56,960 bases of DNA. It comes from Collinsella aerofaciens. GTDB lineage: Bacteria; Actinomycetota; Coriobacteriia; Coriobacteriales; Coriobacteriaceae. The stretch lies in assembly GCF_028209395.1 (NCBI RefSeq), contig NZ_JAQLDQ010000013.1, positions 1 to 56,960 of the forward strand, given 5' to 3'. The notes beneath the pieces are model-generated. The model saw only the letters and a list, made by a program, of their open reading frames with translations. It did not search any database and had not been told where the DNA came from. A program made the position numbers and the translations under genes. This document shows, one piece after another, positions 41,138 through 49,240 of this stretch; position 1 is the first letter of the stretch; each line of letters opens with the position of its first letter.

Positions 41138-41367
41138 GTGGTCAAAAAATGCCAAATATGAGTACTGTGACTAATTTAGTCGCAGCATAATTGACCCCTT
41201 CAGACGTGATTTAAGCGTTTGGAGGGGTTTAAACTTGCGAAAATGTAGGAGGAATGACTGTAAAAGTGTTAGTTAATGGACAATCGTAGATCATTCTGGT
41301 GATCGGAAAGCTCAAAGTAATGTATCCGTTTCGGTAACAGTACTCATATTTGACATTTTTTGACCAC
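41138..41367. repeat. MITE-like element with 31-bp terminal inverted repeats
   Basis: Left end 41138-41168 and right end 41337-41367 are inverted repeats of 31 bases with one mismatch, starting GTGGTCAAAAAATG. The 168-base interior has no gene. It has nested dyads: GACTAA-T-TTAGTC; a 13-bp pair between ACCCCTTCAGACG and CGTTTGGAGGGGT; and GATCA-N6-TGATC. No target-site duplication is evident. It fills the space between the convergent kinase and tatD genes. It could be a non-autonomous mobile element or a structured RNA. Confidence 0.7.
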
Positions 41368-41372
41368 AGGGG

Positions 41373-42155
41373 TTAGCGAAGGCTAAAAACAGAGTGCGCA
41401 TTTGCTAAAACCGCCGACTCGATGCGCTTTGCGTCACAGTTTTTGAGTGAGGCAATGCGCATCGAGGTCCTTGCGAGCGATCTGATGAGCGACTGCGCGC
41501 TTGTTTCTGTGTTTGCCTCCGCCGGCGCATCGGTTTCGAGCAGTAAACGATCGAGTGGAATCTGTCGTGCGTATTCGCGTCCTCGTTTAGACGCGAGCAT
41601 ACGTTCGTTGACGGAAAAATAGCAGCCCGCATTACGCGCGCGGACGAGTTCGTCCGAAGTACCGCTAAACCAGTGGAAGATGATAACGGGGGAGTCGGGG
41701 TTTGGGATGAGTAGTCCATGCGATTCGAGGACGTCCAGTACGGCTCCTGCCGAACGAACGGCGTGAATTGATATCACGCGCCCGGTAAGAGGATGCTGCA
41801 CGAGCGCATCGCAGAGCCGGTTAAGTGCCTGTATTTGTAGCGGCTCACTTCCAGCAAAGCGCGCGGAAAAGTCGAGTCCGACTTCGCCGATGTAGCGTTC
41901 TTGGGCAGCAACTTCGCAAAGCAGATTGACTTCGACAAAACCGCAGTGGCCATCGGCGAGCCACCAGGGGTGAAGCCCAACGCCGGCGATGATGCCTGGT
42001 TGGCGACAGGCGCGCTCGTTTGCGGCCGAAAAGTCGCGCGGATTGACGCCGCAGTCAAATAGACCCAAACCCAGCGCCGTCGCCTCATCGGCAACGGCGT
42101 CCGGGTGAGCCATTAAATCAAGATGGCAGTGTGCATCAAATAACCGGGGCTCCAT
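41373..42155 (-). CDS. TatD-family metal-dependent hydrolase
   Basis: A 260-residue TatD-like deoxyribonuclease or phosphohydrolase. Metal ligands are visible as His9 and His11 in DAHCHLD, Glu in IGEVGLDF, His in ISIHAVRS, His in IIFHWFSG, and Asp in LLLETDAP. The family includes DNA repair and tRNA or D-aminoacyl roles. It shares the strand with tcdA, with 14 bases between them. Confidence 0.9.
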   Translation of the reverse strand: MEPRLFDAHCHLDLMAHPDAVADEATALGLGLFDCGVNPRDFSAANERACRQPGIIAGVGLHPWWLADGHCGFVEVNLLCEVAAQERYIGEVGLDFSARFAGSEPLQIQALNRLCDALVQHPLTGRVISIHAVRSAGAVLDVLESHGLLIPNPDSPVIIFHWFSGTSDELVRARNAGCYFSVNERMLASKRGREYARQIPLDRLLLETDAPAEANTETSAQSLIRSLARTSMRIASLKNCDAKRIESAVLANAHSVFSLR

Positions 42156-42169
42156 CTCGGTGCGCTCCG

Positions 42170-42967
42170 CTAGTCCAGACGTTGGCCATCGGAGCGTACG
42201 CGCTCAGTGCCGCGGCCGCTGATCTGGCGGATAACCTCGCCGGCAATCATCTGGCCCATGATGGGCGGCATAAAGCTGGCGGTTCCCAGCTCGGTGCGCT
42301 CGTGGATGTTGGAAGGGTCGCGGGGCTGTGTCTTAACCGATTCCTCGCAGCTAAACAGTACATGCAGGCTCTTGATTCCGCGCTTCTTGCATTCTTTGCG
42401 CATGATGCGGCTCATGGGGTCACGTACCGTATCGAAAATGTCGGCAAAGCGGAGGCACTCGGGATGGAGCTTGTTGGCCCCGCCCATGGAGCTAACCAAA
42501 CGAATGTCGTGGTCCTGAGCATATTTGGCAATGGTGAGCTTGGCCGAGATGGTGTCGATGGCGTCGACGACGTAGTCGAGCTTGCCGTCCGTCTGCTCCA
42601 AAACGCTCGCGAAGAAATCATCGATGTTGTCGCTCAGCAGGTATTCGGTGCGCTTGATGACGGTAGCGGTAGGGTTGATGTCGTGAATCATAGCCTCCAT
42701 GACGTCGACTTTGCGCTTGCCGGCGGTGCTGTGAAAGGCGATGGCCTGGCGATTGATATTGCTGGGCGCGATGATGTCCTTATCCAGAACGACGAAATGA
42801 CCGATGCCGCCGCGGGCGAGTGCCTCGCAGCAGTTGGAGCCCACGCCTCCGCAGCCGAGCACCAGCACCGTAGCATCGGCGAGCTTATCGAGTGCCTCGC
42901 GGCCCATGATAATCTCGAGCTTGGTGTCGCGTGTCTCGATGGGAGTTGCGGCTGTGGTTTCGGTCAT
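42170..42967 (-). CDS. tcdA: tRNA threonylcarbamoyladenosine dehydratase
   Basis: A 265-residue E1-like ATP-dependent enzyme that dehydrates t6A37 of tRNA to its cyclic form. The nucleotide loop VLGCGGVGSNC is at 37-47, DKDIIAPSNINRQ provides the ATP-contact Asp and Arg, and DAIDTISAK follows. The C-terminal VFSCEES-like segment (VLFSCEESVK) marks this subgroup apart from ThiF/MoeB. Zinc-binding cysteine pairs are not present, as expected. GGAGGAT precedes the ATG. Confidence 0.93.
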   Translation of the reverse strand: MTETTAATPIETRDTKLEIIMGREALDKLADATVLVLGCGGVGSNCCEALARGGIGHFVVLDKDIIAPSNINRQAIAFHSTAGKRKVDVMEAMIHDINPTATVIKRTEYLLSDNIDDFFASVLEQTDGKLDYVVDAIDTISAKLTIAKYAQDHDIRLVSSMGGANKLHPECLRFADIFDTVRDPMSRIMRKECKKRGIKSLHVLFSCEESVKTQPRDPSNIHERTELGTASFMPPIMGQMIAGEVIRQISGRGTERVRSDGQRLD

Positions 42968-43078
42968 AAATATCCTCCGATGGGGAAGCAGGTCGTGTTT
43001 TAGCTATCGCCATTATAGGTAATCGCCCATAGGTTGCGATGGCGTTTGCTTTGATGTGGTTTGAAGCATTGCGATTAA

Positions 43079-43112
43079 ATAGTTAGACAAACATCTAAAT
43101 ATTGAGTATAGT
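43079..43112 (+). promoter_or_regulatory. Promoter and operator of the sdpR-sdpI operon
   Basis: TAGACA at 43084-43089 and TATAGT at 43107-43112 are 17 bases apart. A dyad ATAGTTAGA-N6-TCTAAATAT (43079-43102, eight of nine pairs) overlaps the -35 and spacer. This is the expected place for an ArsR-type autorepressor. Confidence 0.65.
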
Positions 43113-43146
43113 GTGCACGTCATGAGAGATGATGAGAGGAGGTCTT

Positions 43147-43425
43147 ATGCCGGGAGAGGGTTTTAAGGCGCTGGCCGATCCTACGCGGCGACGTATTTTG
43201 GAACTGCTGCGCGAGGGCAGTTGCACGGCCGGGGAACTTGCCGAGCATTTTGACATTAGCAAGCCGTCGCTCAGCCATCATTTGGCGACGCTCAAAAACG
43301 CCGGGTTGGTGACCGACGAACGCCATGGTCAAAACATCGTATACAGCTTAAACACCACCGTCATGCAGGACTTGATCGGCTGGTTTATGGGCTTTACAGA
43401 CACCGAAGGAGATAAGGATGAATAA
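43147..43425 (+). CDS. sdpR: ArsR-family autorepressor (SdpR-like)
   Basis: A 92-residue winged-helix regulator: FKALADPTRRRILELLREG, then ELAEHFDISKPSLSHHLATLKNAGLV and a beta-wing ending in IVYSLN. No metal-sensing CxC motif is present, which fits the SdpR subgroup rather than ArsR/SmtB metal sensors. AGAGGAGG lies five bases before the ATG at 43147. Its stop overlaps the sdpI start by eight bases. Confidence 0.88.
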   Translation: MPGEGFKALADPTRRRILELLREGSCTAGELAEHFDISKPSLSHHLATLKNAGLVTDERHGQNIVYSLNTTVMQDLIGWFMGFTDTEGDKDE

Positions 43426-44122
43426 CGAAAACAAGGGCATTCACGCCACGGGGGTATCGCCACGCGTGTGGATTGCGCTGATCGCTCTGTGCATCGCCAA
43501 CGTCGCAGCGCACCTTATGGTGATGCCGAGCCTGCCGGCGCAGATTCCCACGCACTGGGGAGCGAGCGGCGCCGTTAACGGTTGGGGTCCCAGCTGGATG
43601 GCATCGGCGCTCGGCGCGTTGCCGCTGGTGCTTCTCGCGATGTTCTACATCGTGCCACGCATCGACCCTAAGGGCGAGGCGTATCGAACCTCGGGCAAGT
43701 TCTATCAGGGCTTCGTAATCGCCTTCACCTTGTTCATGTGCGCCATAAGCTGGCTGGGAGAGCTTACGGTCTGGGGCGTGGTGCCGGCGGTCGGTTCGGT
43801 CAACGTGCTGACTTCCGGTGCTGTCGGTTTGCTGCTCATCGGCGTAGGCAACTACTTGCCGCGCGTAAAGCAGAACTACACGCTTGGCATCAAGACGCCC
43901 TGGGCGCTTGCTGATCCCGAGAACTGGCGCCGTACGCAGCGTTTTGGCGGCGCCTGCTTTATGGTGCTGGGTGTTGGTGTGATTGTGATGGGCGTGGCGG
44001 GTAGCGTGCTTTCGAGTGAAGTCGTCGCCGCGGTGATTGCGGTTCTGGCGTTTGGTTCGGGCGGAGCTGCCTACGTCTACTCGTATCTTTTGTGGCGTAA
44101 ATCGCAGCGGGCCGTTCGCTAA
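43418..44122 (+). CDS. sdpI: SdpI/DUF1648-family membrane protein
   Basis: A 234-residue protein with six or so membrane segments. The N-terminal DUF1648 part has the diagnostic LPAQIPTHWGASGAVNGWG, and the second half carries NYTLGIKTPWAL followed by WRRTQRFGG, typical of SdpI. In Bacillus SdpI gives immunity to the killing factor SdpC and works with SdpR as a sensor pair. No sdpC or bacteriocin gene is adjacent, so the operon could protect against toxins made by others or serve another envelope signal. Confidence 0.88.
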   Translation: MNNENKGIHATGVSPRVWIALIALCIANVAAHLMVMPSLPAQIPTHWGASGAVNGWGPSWMASALGALPLVLLAMFYIVPRIDPKGEAYRTSGKFYQGFVIAFTLFMCAISWLGELTVWGVVPAVGSVNVLTSGAVGLLLIGVGNYLPRVKQNYTLGIKTPWALADPENWRRTQRFGGACFMVLGVGVIVMGVAGSVLSSEVVAAVIAVLAFGSGGAAYVYSYLLWRKSQRAVR

Positions 44123-44186
44123 GGTTGCGGAAAACTAGCGTACGCAGTTCATAGCATGTTCTGGGGGACTTTTCCCAGGTAGTATT

Positions 44187-44216
44187 AGGGGGTGTGGGCA
44201 ACCACGCCCCTTTTTT
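44187..44216 (+). terminator. Terminator of the sdpRI operon
   Basis: GGGG-g-TGTGG pairs with CCAC-g-CCCC around GCAA, followed by six T. A second hairpin (CTGGG...CCCAG) lies just upstream. Confidence 0.75.
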
Positions 44217-44306
44217 GTTACGTTTCAGAGCTGGTTTTCTCATTTCGTTTCCACTAAAGCGAAACAAGAATAGGGAAACAGCAGGTAGAAAGGATAAAAC
44301 AGGCAA

Positions 44307-45986
44307 ATGGCAGAGTTTATCTACCAGATGTATCAGGCTCGCAAGGCCCATGGCGACAAGGTGATCCTTGACGACGTGACCCTGAGCTTCTACCCCGGTG
44401 CCAAGATCGGCGTTGTGGGCCCCAACGGTATGGGCAAGTCGACCCTGCTCAAGATCATGGCCGGTATCGAGGAGGTCTCCAACGGCGATGCCAGGCTCAC
44501 TCCCGGCTACACCGTGGGCATCCTGCAACAGGAGCCGCCGCTCGACGACGACAAGACCGTCATCGAGAACGTGCGCATGGCGTTTGGCGATATGATCGCC
44601 AAGGTCGATCGCTTCAATAAGATCGGCGAGGAGATGTGCGACCCGGACTGCGACATGGACGCCCTCATGGCCGAGATGGGCAAGCTCCAGGACGAGATCG
44701 ACGCCGCCGACGGCTGGGATATCGATTCCAAGCTCGGTCAGGCCATGGACGCCCTGCAGCTGCCCGATTCCGACATGCCGGTTAACGTTCTCTCTGGCGG
44801 CGAGCGCCGTCGCGTGGCCCTGTGCAAGCTGCTGCTCGAGGCTCCCGACCTGCTGCTGCTTGACGAGCCTACCAACCACCTGGACGCCGAGTCGATCCTG
44901 TGGCTCGAGCACTTCCTGCATAACTATCAGGGCGCGGTGCTTGCCGTCACGCACGATCGCTACTTCTTGGATAACGTTGCCGAGTGGATCTGCGAGGTCG
45001 ACCGCGGTCACCTCTATCCCTACAAGGGCAACTACTCCACGTATCTGGAGACCAAGGCCGCGCGTATCGAGGCACAGGGCAACCGCGACGCCAAGCTCGC
45101 CAAGCGCATGGAGGCCGAGCTCGAGTGGGTGCGCAGCTCGCCCAAGGCCCGTCAGGCCAAGAACAAGGCCCGTCTGGCTCGCTACGAGGAGATGGAGGCC
45201 GAGGCCCGCGCAAGCCAGAAACTTGACTGGACCGATATCCGCATCCCTGTGGGCCCGCGTCTGGGCAACAAGGTGCTCGAGGCCCATCACCTGCACAAGG
45301 AGTTCGATGGCCGCGTGCTCATCGATGACCTTTCGTTCACCCTGCCGCGCAACGGCATCGTGGGCGTCATCGGCCCCAACGGCGTGGGCAAGACTACGCT
45401 CTTCAAGACCATCGTGGGTCTGGAGCCGCTGACTTCGGGCGAGCTCGAGGTGGGCGAGACCGTCAAGATCTCCTATGTCGATCAGAACCGTTCCGGCATC
45501 GACCCCGACAAGAACCTGTGGGAGGTCGTCTCGGACGGTCTGGATCACATGATGGTCGGCGAGACCGAGGTTCCGAGCCGCGCGTACGTGGCGAGCTTTG
45601 GCTTTAAGGGCCAGGACCAGCAGAAGCGCGCCGGCGTACTTTCCGGTGGCGAGCGCAACCGTCTGAACTTGGCACTTACGCTCAAGCAGGGCGGCAACCT
45701 GCTGCTCCTCGACGAGCCCACGAACGACCTCGACGTCGAGACGCTGTCCTCGCTCGAAGCGGCGCTGCTCGAGTTCCCGGGCTGCTCGGTGGTCATTAGC
45801 CACGACCGTATGTTCCTGGACCGCGTCGCCACGCACATTCTGGCGTGGGAGGGCACCGACGAGAATCCGGGCAACTGGTATTGGTTCGAGGGCAACTTTG
45901 AGGCCTATCAAGCCAACCGTATCGAGCGCCTGGGCGAGGACGCAGCCCAGCCGCATCGTATCCACCGCAAGCTGACGCGCGACTAG
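44307..45986 (+). CDS. ettA: Energy-dependent translational throttle protein EttA
   Basis: A 559-residue ABC-F ATPase with two nucleotide-binding domains and no membrane segments. Walker A motifs are GPNGMGKST (38-46) and GPNGVGKTT (near 354-362); signatures are VLSGGERRRVAL and VLSGGERNRLNLAL; Walker B are LLLLDEPTNHLD and LLLLDEPTNDLD. The full-length match of the linker and of the short C terminus ending RIHRKLTRD fits EttA, which binds the ribosomal E site and gates initiation by ATP/ADP ratio. The arm insert lies between signatures of domain 1. Confidence 0.94.
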   Translation: MAEFIYQMYQARKAHGDKVILDDVTLSFYPGAKIGVVGPNGMGKSTLLKIMAGIEEVSNGDARLTPGYTVGILQQEPPLDDDKTVIENVRMAFGDMIAKVDRFNKIGEEMCDPDCDMDALMAEMGKLQDEIDAADGWDIDSKLGQAMDALQLPDSDMPVNVLSGGERRRVALCKLLLEAPDLLLLDEPTNHLDAESILWLEHFLHNYQGAVLAVTHDRYFLDNVAEWICEVDRGHLYPYKGNYSTYLETKAARIEAQGNRDAKLAKRMEAELEWVRSSPKARQAKNKARLARYEEMEAEARASQKLDWTDIRIPVGPRLGNKVLEAHHLHKEFDGRVLIDDLSFTLPRNGIVGVIGPNGVGKTTLFKTIVGLEPLTSGELEVGETVKISYVDQNRSGIDPDKNLWEVVSDGLDHMMVGETEVPSRAYVASFGFKGQDQQKRAGVLSGGERNRLNLALTLKQGGNLLLLDEPTNDLDVETLSSLEAALLEFPGCSVVISHDRMFLDRVATHILAWEGTDENPGNWYWFEGNFEAYQANRIERLGEDAAQPHRIHRKLTRD

Positions 45987-45996
45987 TAGCAAGTAG

Positions 45997-46025
45997 AAAG
46001 GCCGCCACCAAGGGCGGCCTTTCTT
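45997..46025 (+). terminator. Terminator of ettA
   Basis: AAAGGCCGCC pairs with GGCGGCCTTT around a six-base loop, followed by CTTG. Confidence 0.85.
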
Positions 46026-46265
46026 GTAGCGATTGCACTGCAGCTATGCCCTGGCTGCTGGTTTGATTCATAATCAAAGTCATCTCTTTGGGATTAAAGC
46101 CCGTTTTTGCTATGAGTGATTTTCTAATTCCGTTTAAAACGTAAAGACGCATTGGGTTGCAAGGACATAAGCAAATCGAATTGAAATATAACCAGTGCTG
46201 TAACGTTAAAAAAAGATTATAGAATAGGAGTACCTTATAAGTCGCTTCTCTAGAAAGAAGAACAT

Positions 46266-47393
46266 ATGCTTTCGCGTCGTCGTTTTCTGCAACTTGTCGC
46301 GTCTTCAATTGTCGCCTTAGCCGCACGTCCGAAAGAGGTTTTTGCTTCGACGGGCAATATTGATGGTGAGCAGATACAATTTACTTCTGAAATTGCGCAA
46401 GAGCTTGCCGATAAATATATAAAGGGACTCCTCGGCTATTCGTATACGCCTTCTGACCCTATTCCTTTTGTAGATGTTGATGGGTCCCCGCTTGGTTACA
46501 TTGTTCCGGTTGTGACATCCAATAGAGCCGCGGGCTATTTGGTTTTAGATGCTTCAGATGATGAAATACTTACGGGATATCGTTTTGGAGATGGCTTAGT
46601 CAGCCCTATGGATCGGGGAGGAGATCTTGGTGTCGAGTCTTATTCGTTCAATAACCCAGTCGTAATGATCAATCCATTCGAATTCGGCGTGCAATCTTTG
46701 GACGGTTCAATAACAACAAATTGCGGAAGAACAATCCCGGCTGTTTCCATAGAAGGACGGCCTGTCGTTTTATCGAATAAACCTTCAAGCTGGAACGATG
46801 TTGTAATTTACGCAACTCAAATGCAGGATTACACAGTATCTGGATTTCGTTCCATTTCTCAGTTTATGTCATATGATGAAAGCGAGATTAAGAGGCTTAC
46901 CGCCCACTATGCTTGTATGGTGACAGCTTTTTCGAACGTTGCGGAACTGTATGGCATTGCCAATTTATATAGCGACCCTTCGCAATATATGCAGATATGG
47001 AATTACACCAATACCCATGCTCTTTCCGATGAAGAACAGACTGTTCCCGGCGTTGTTTTGGGTGGAACGCCGATATCAACCTGTGCAACGGGGTTTACAA
47101 ATTACTGCGCAAGCAGAGGAAGTACTCTTATCGCCCGCACTGTCTCCTCTCCGGCTATCGCGAGCATTCAAAATGAGATTAACTCTAATAGACCGAATGT
47201 TTTACATGCGAGTTTGTACAACGGATCAGCCCATTCTGTAACAGCGGAGGCTTACGCCACACTTACTGGTAAGAAAACTGGAGAGACAAGGCAGATGATT
47301 GGCATAGCGGACGGCTGGAATTCATCTTTATCCTTCCTGAAGTATGATCAGAGCTATTATGCGTGGACTTATGGAACGACTTTTTCGAAGTAG
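46266..47393 (+). CDS. Tat-exported papain-fold cysteine peptidase (C39/C10-like)
   Basis: A 375-residue exported protein. The N terminus has a twin-arginine signal, SRRRFLQ at 3-9, then a hydrophobic stretch and AREAs-type cleavage near FAS (26-28). The N-terminal part (about 70-110, YIVPVVTSNRAAGYLVLDAS) resembles a propeptide fold. The C-terminal peptidase has the likely nucleophile Cys217 in HYACMVTAFSNVAELYG, His323 in NGSAHSVTAEAY, and Asp349/Asn352 in ADGWN. Exact clan membership is inferred. Its base composition is AT-rich compared with its neighbours, suggesting transfer. The lipoprotein gene overlaps its end. Confidence 0.72.
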   Translation: MLSRRRFLQLVASSIVALAARPKEVFASTGNIDGEQIQFTSEIAQELADKYIKGLLGYSYTPSDPIPFVDVDGSPLGYIVPVVTSNRAAGYLVLDASDDEILTGYRFGDGLVSPMDRGGDLGVESYSFNNPVVMINPFEFGVQSLDGSITTNCGRTIPAVSIEGRPVVLSNKPSSWNDVVIYATQMQDYTVSGFRSISQFMSYDESEIKRLTAHYACMVTAFSNVAELYGIANLYSDPSQYMQIWNYTNTHALSDEEQTVPGVVLGGTPISTCATGFTNYCASRGSTLIARTVSSPAIASIQNEINSNRPNVLHASLYNGSAHSVTAEAYATLTGKKTGETRQMIGIADGWNSSLSFLKYDQSYYAWTYGTTFSK

Positions 47394-47763
47394 GGCGATT
47401 CGTCTAGCTCTGTCTTTGGTGCTGATGGCTTCATTGGTGGGCTGTTCAACAAAGGAAGAGATATCGCGCGGAGGTTCCGGAGAAGTGACTGCGACAGACT
47501 CAGGTTCATTAGAAATAGCTGGCGGGCATGCCGATGTGATGTTACAAGGAAAAGGCGTGCTTAGGTCGATTGATGCTGAAGACGCTGTCTGCTCAATAGA
47601 GGATTTGAAGACAGGTGAAACTGCATCGTACCGAGTTTCAGATAATGCTGCGAATATGATTGAGTCGATACCGACTGGAGCGCAGGTTTCTTTTAGATAC
47701 TTTGCTCCGCAACTTGAGGATGAGCTCGCTTCTCTGGTGTCTATATGCGCCGATGACAACTAA
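47371..47763 (+). CDS. Small lipoprotein linked to the exported peptidase
   Basis: A 130-residue lipoprotein: basic n-region, hydrophobic helix and lipobox LVGC with Cys25. The rest is an OB- or beta-rich domain with repeated short strands (GSLEIAGGHADVML, GVLRSIDAEDAVCSIEDL, SYRVSDNAAN). The gene overlaps the peptidase gene by 23 bases. The start is uncertain: ATGs at 47344, 47359 and 47371 are all in frame, and 47371 gives the most usual signal length. It might regulate or localise the peptidase. No family recognised. Confidence 0.65.
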   Translation: MERLFRSRAIRLALSLVLMASLVGCSTKEEISRGGSGEVTATDSGSLEIAGGHADVMLQGKGVLRSIDAEDAVCSIEDLKTGETASYRVSDNAANMIESIPTGAQVSFRYFAPQLEDELASLVSICADDN

Positions 47764-47777
47764 AAGGCCTGAATTCA

Positions 47778-47819
47778 AACGGCCTCGGATGGTCAATTGG
47801 CTATCCGAGGCCGTTTTTT
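47778..47819. terminator. Terminator between convergent genes
   Basis: AACGGCCTCGGAT pairs perfectly with ATCCGAGGCCGTT, followed by TTTTT on the plus strand; A-residues on the other side allow use by the minus-strand gene, whose stop lies within it. Confidence 0.9.
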
Positions 47820-49104
47820 ACTCGACCGGGGCTTCGACCTTGTCGATGGTCCAGGCGGCTCCGAGACCGCCTGTGGTGTTGCGGCGAATGCGCACGGTAA
47901 CCTCGCGGCGCTCGCCGGCCTGCGTGTAGCGCAGGGGGAAGCTTGCGCGGTTTCGCGCGGCCTCGATGGTGCCGCGTTCGCGGGCGATCCAGTAGTACTC
48001 GCCGACGATGCCGAGCGTGTCGGCGCCGTAGGGGAGATAGGTCGACAGCTGGTGCAGAAGCGGGCCGGGGCAGAAGACCTCGGTTGCGAAATCGACGGGG
48101 AAGTCCTCGGGGATGGCGGGCGCTGCAGATGCGGGGGTTGGGGCCGCAGTGGGTGCCGAATCCGGCGCGGGTGCGGGAATTTGGTCGCAAGCAGAGGTGG
48201 GCGCGGATTCGATGACGGGTGCGGGCTCCGGCGTCGCTTCCGGCTTGATCGTGGAATCTGCGGCCTTCAAGGTGACGGATGCGTCTGCAGCTGCAGTTTC
48301 AACCTCAACCTGCGTCGCGTTCTCGTTCTCGACGCTCGACTTTGCCTCGATGGGCGTGGATGCCATGGTGGTGATGCCGGCGTTGGCGTTCTCGGGGTCG
48401 TAGACGACCGTAAGCGAGATGGCGGGCTCCGGCGTCTCGGGCTCCGGCGTCGACTCGGAAGCGCCTTGATCGGCGGGCTGATCGTCCTCGGCCTCGTCGC
48501 CAAAGACATCGCTGTTTTGGAACGCAGACGTCTCGGGTTGGTTAGCGGCTTCTTCGGTTGTCGACTTGGGAGCTTCGTTGAGCTCAGCAGTGACTTCCTG
48601 CTCGGATATGACTTCGGGATCGGTCGTGGCGGCGATTTCGGTTTCGGCTTCTGCCGTTACCTCAATAGCGACTTCGATCTCGGGCTCGGGCTCGGGCACA
48701 GCTTCAACTACGGGCTCGGGACGCTTAACGTGCTTGGGGCGCACGGCCTTCAGGTCCTTCTCGCCGCGCTTCTTCTTTTTGTAGGACTGCTTGGCGCCCT
48801 TGGCGGCCTTGAGCTTGTCCTCGCCCTTGGCAAGGGCGGCATCCCAGGCATCGTTGGCGATGACGGTGGCATACAGGCGACCGCCCTTAAAGACGGTCAG
48901 CTTAATGCAGTCATCGAGCTCCTCGAGCAGCTCGCGCGTGGACTCGAAGCCCAGGTCATAAGCGGCCATGTCGCCCGCGGCGAGTGCCTCCTCGACCTGC
49001 GTCATAAACGTTTGCTTGCCGCACCCAATCGCATCGCGCAGCAGGCGATACAGGTAGATGTGGTTGCCCAGCGATAGCGTGGGCCTAACTATTGTCTTGC
49101 TCAT
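47818..49104 (-). CDS. Conserved coriobacterial protein with acidic low-complexity middle
   Basis: A 428-residue protein with a three-part layout. An N-terminal helical domain (about 1-110: LSLGNHIYLYRLLRDAIGCGKQTF, LYATVIANDAWDAAL) is followed by a Lys-rich basic stretch (110-130, SYKKKKRGEKDLKAV). Next is a long Glu/Pro/Ala/Thr low-complexity region (about 135-325). A C-terminal beta-rich domain of about 90 residues ends in VTVRIRRNTTGGLGAAWTIDKVE. No signal peptide or membrane segment. Function unknown; the basic stretch might bind nucleic acid. AGAGGAG is seven bases before the ATG at 49104; it is not related to the flanking AT-rich genes in composition. Confidence 0.72.
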   Translation of the reverse strand: MSKTIVRPTLSLGNHIYLYRLLRDAIGCGKQTFMTQVEEALAAGDMAAYDLGFESTRELLEELDDCIKLTVFKGGRLYATVIANDAWDAALAKGEDKLKAAKGAKQSYKKKKRGEKDLKAVRPKHVKRPEPVVEAVPEPEPEIEVAIEVTAEAETEIAATTDPEVISEQEVTAELNEAPKSTTEEAANQPETSAFQNSDVFGDEAEDDQPADQGASESTPEPETPEPAISLTVVYDPENANAGITTMASTPIEAKSSVENENATQVEVETAAADASVTLKAADSTIKPEATPEPAPVIESAPTSACDQIPAPAPDSAPTAAPTPASAAPAIPEDFPVDFATEVFCPGPLLHQLSTYLPYGADTLGIVGEYYWIARERGTIEAARNRASFPLRYTQAGERREVTVRIRRNTTGGLGAAWTIDKVEAPVE

Positions 49105-49175
49105 GGCAAATCTCCTCTTTACACACGTAAAGCATCTTACCATCGCATAGCGTTTGCCATGGCGGCACCCAAGGC

Positions 49176-49212
49176 AAACGGGCGCAAACCGATATCGATT
49201 CGCGCCCGTTGT
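49176..49212 (-). terminator. Terminator of the minus-strand membrane protein
   Basis: Read on the minus strand, AACGGGCGC and GCGCCCGTT form a 9-bp stem with a 16-base loop, followed by TTG. Confidence 0.6.
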
Positions 49213-49240
49213 ACAGGCTGCCTATCTGGGGATGCAGCGC

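Noticed and set aside
41101..41367. CRISPR array
   Set aside because: The repeats are inverted terminal ends of one element, not regularly spaced direct repeats.
43959..45992. 677-codon open frame antisense to ettA and the end of sdpI
   Set aside because: It crosses a terminator and two real genes; composition is the reverse-complement pattern of biased codons.
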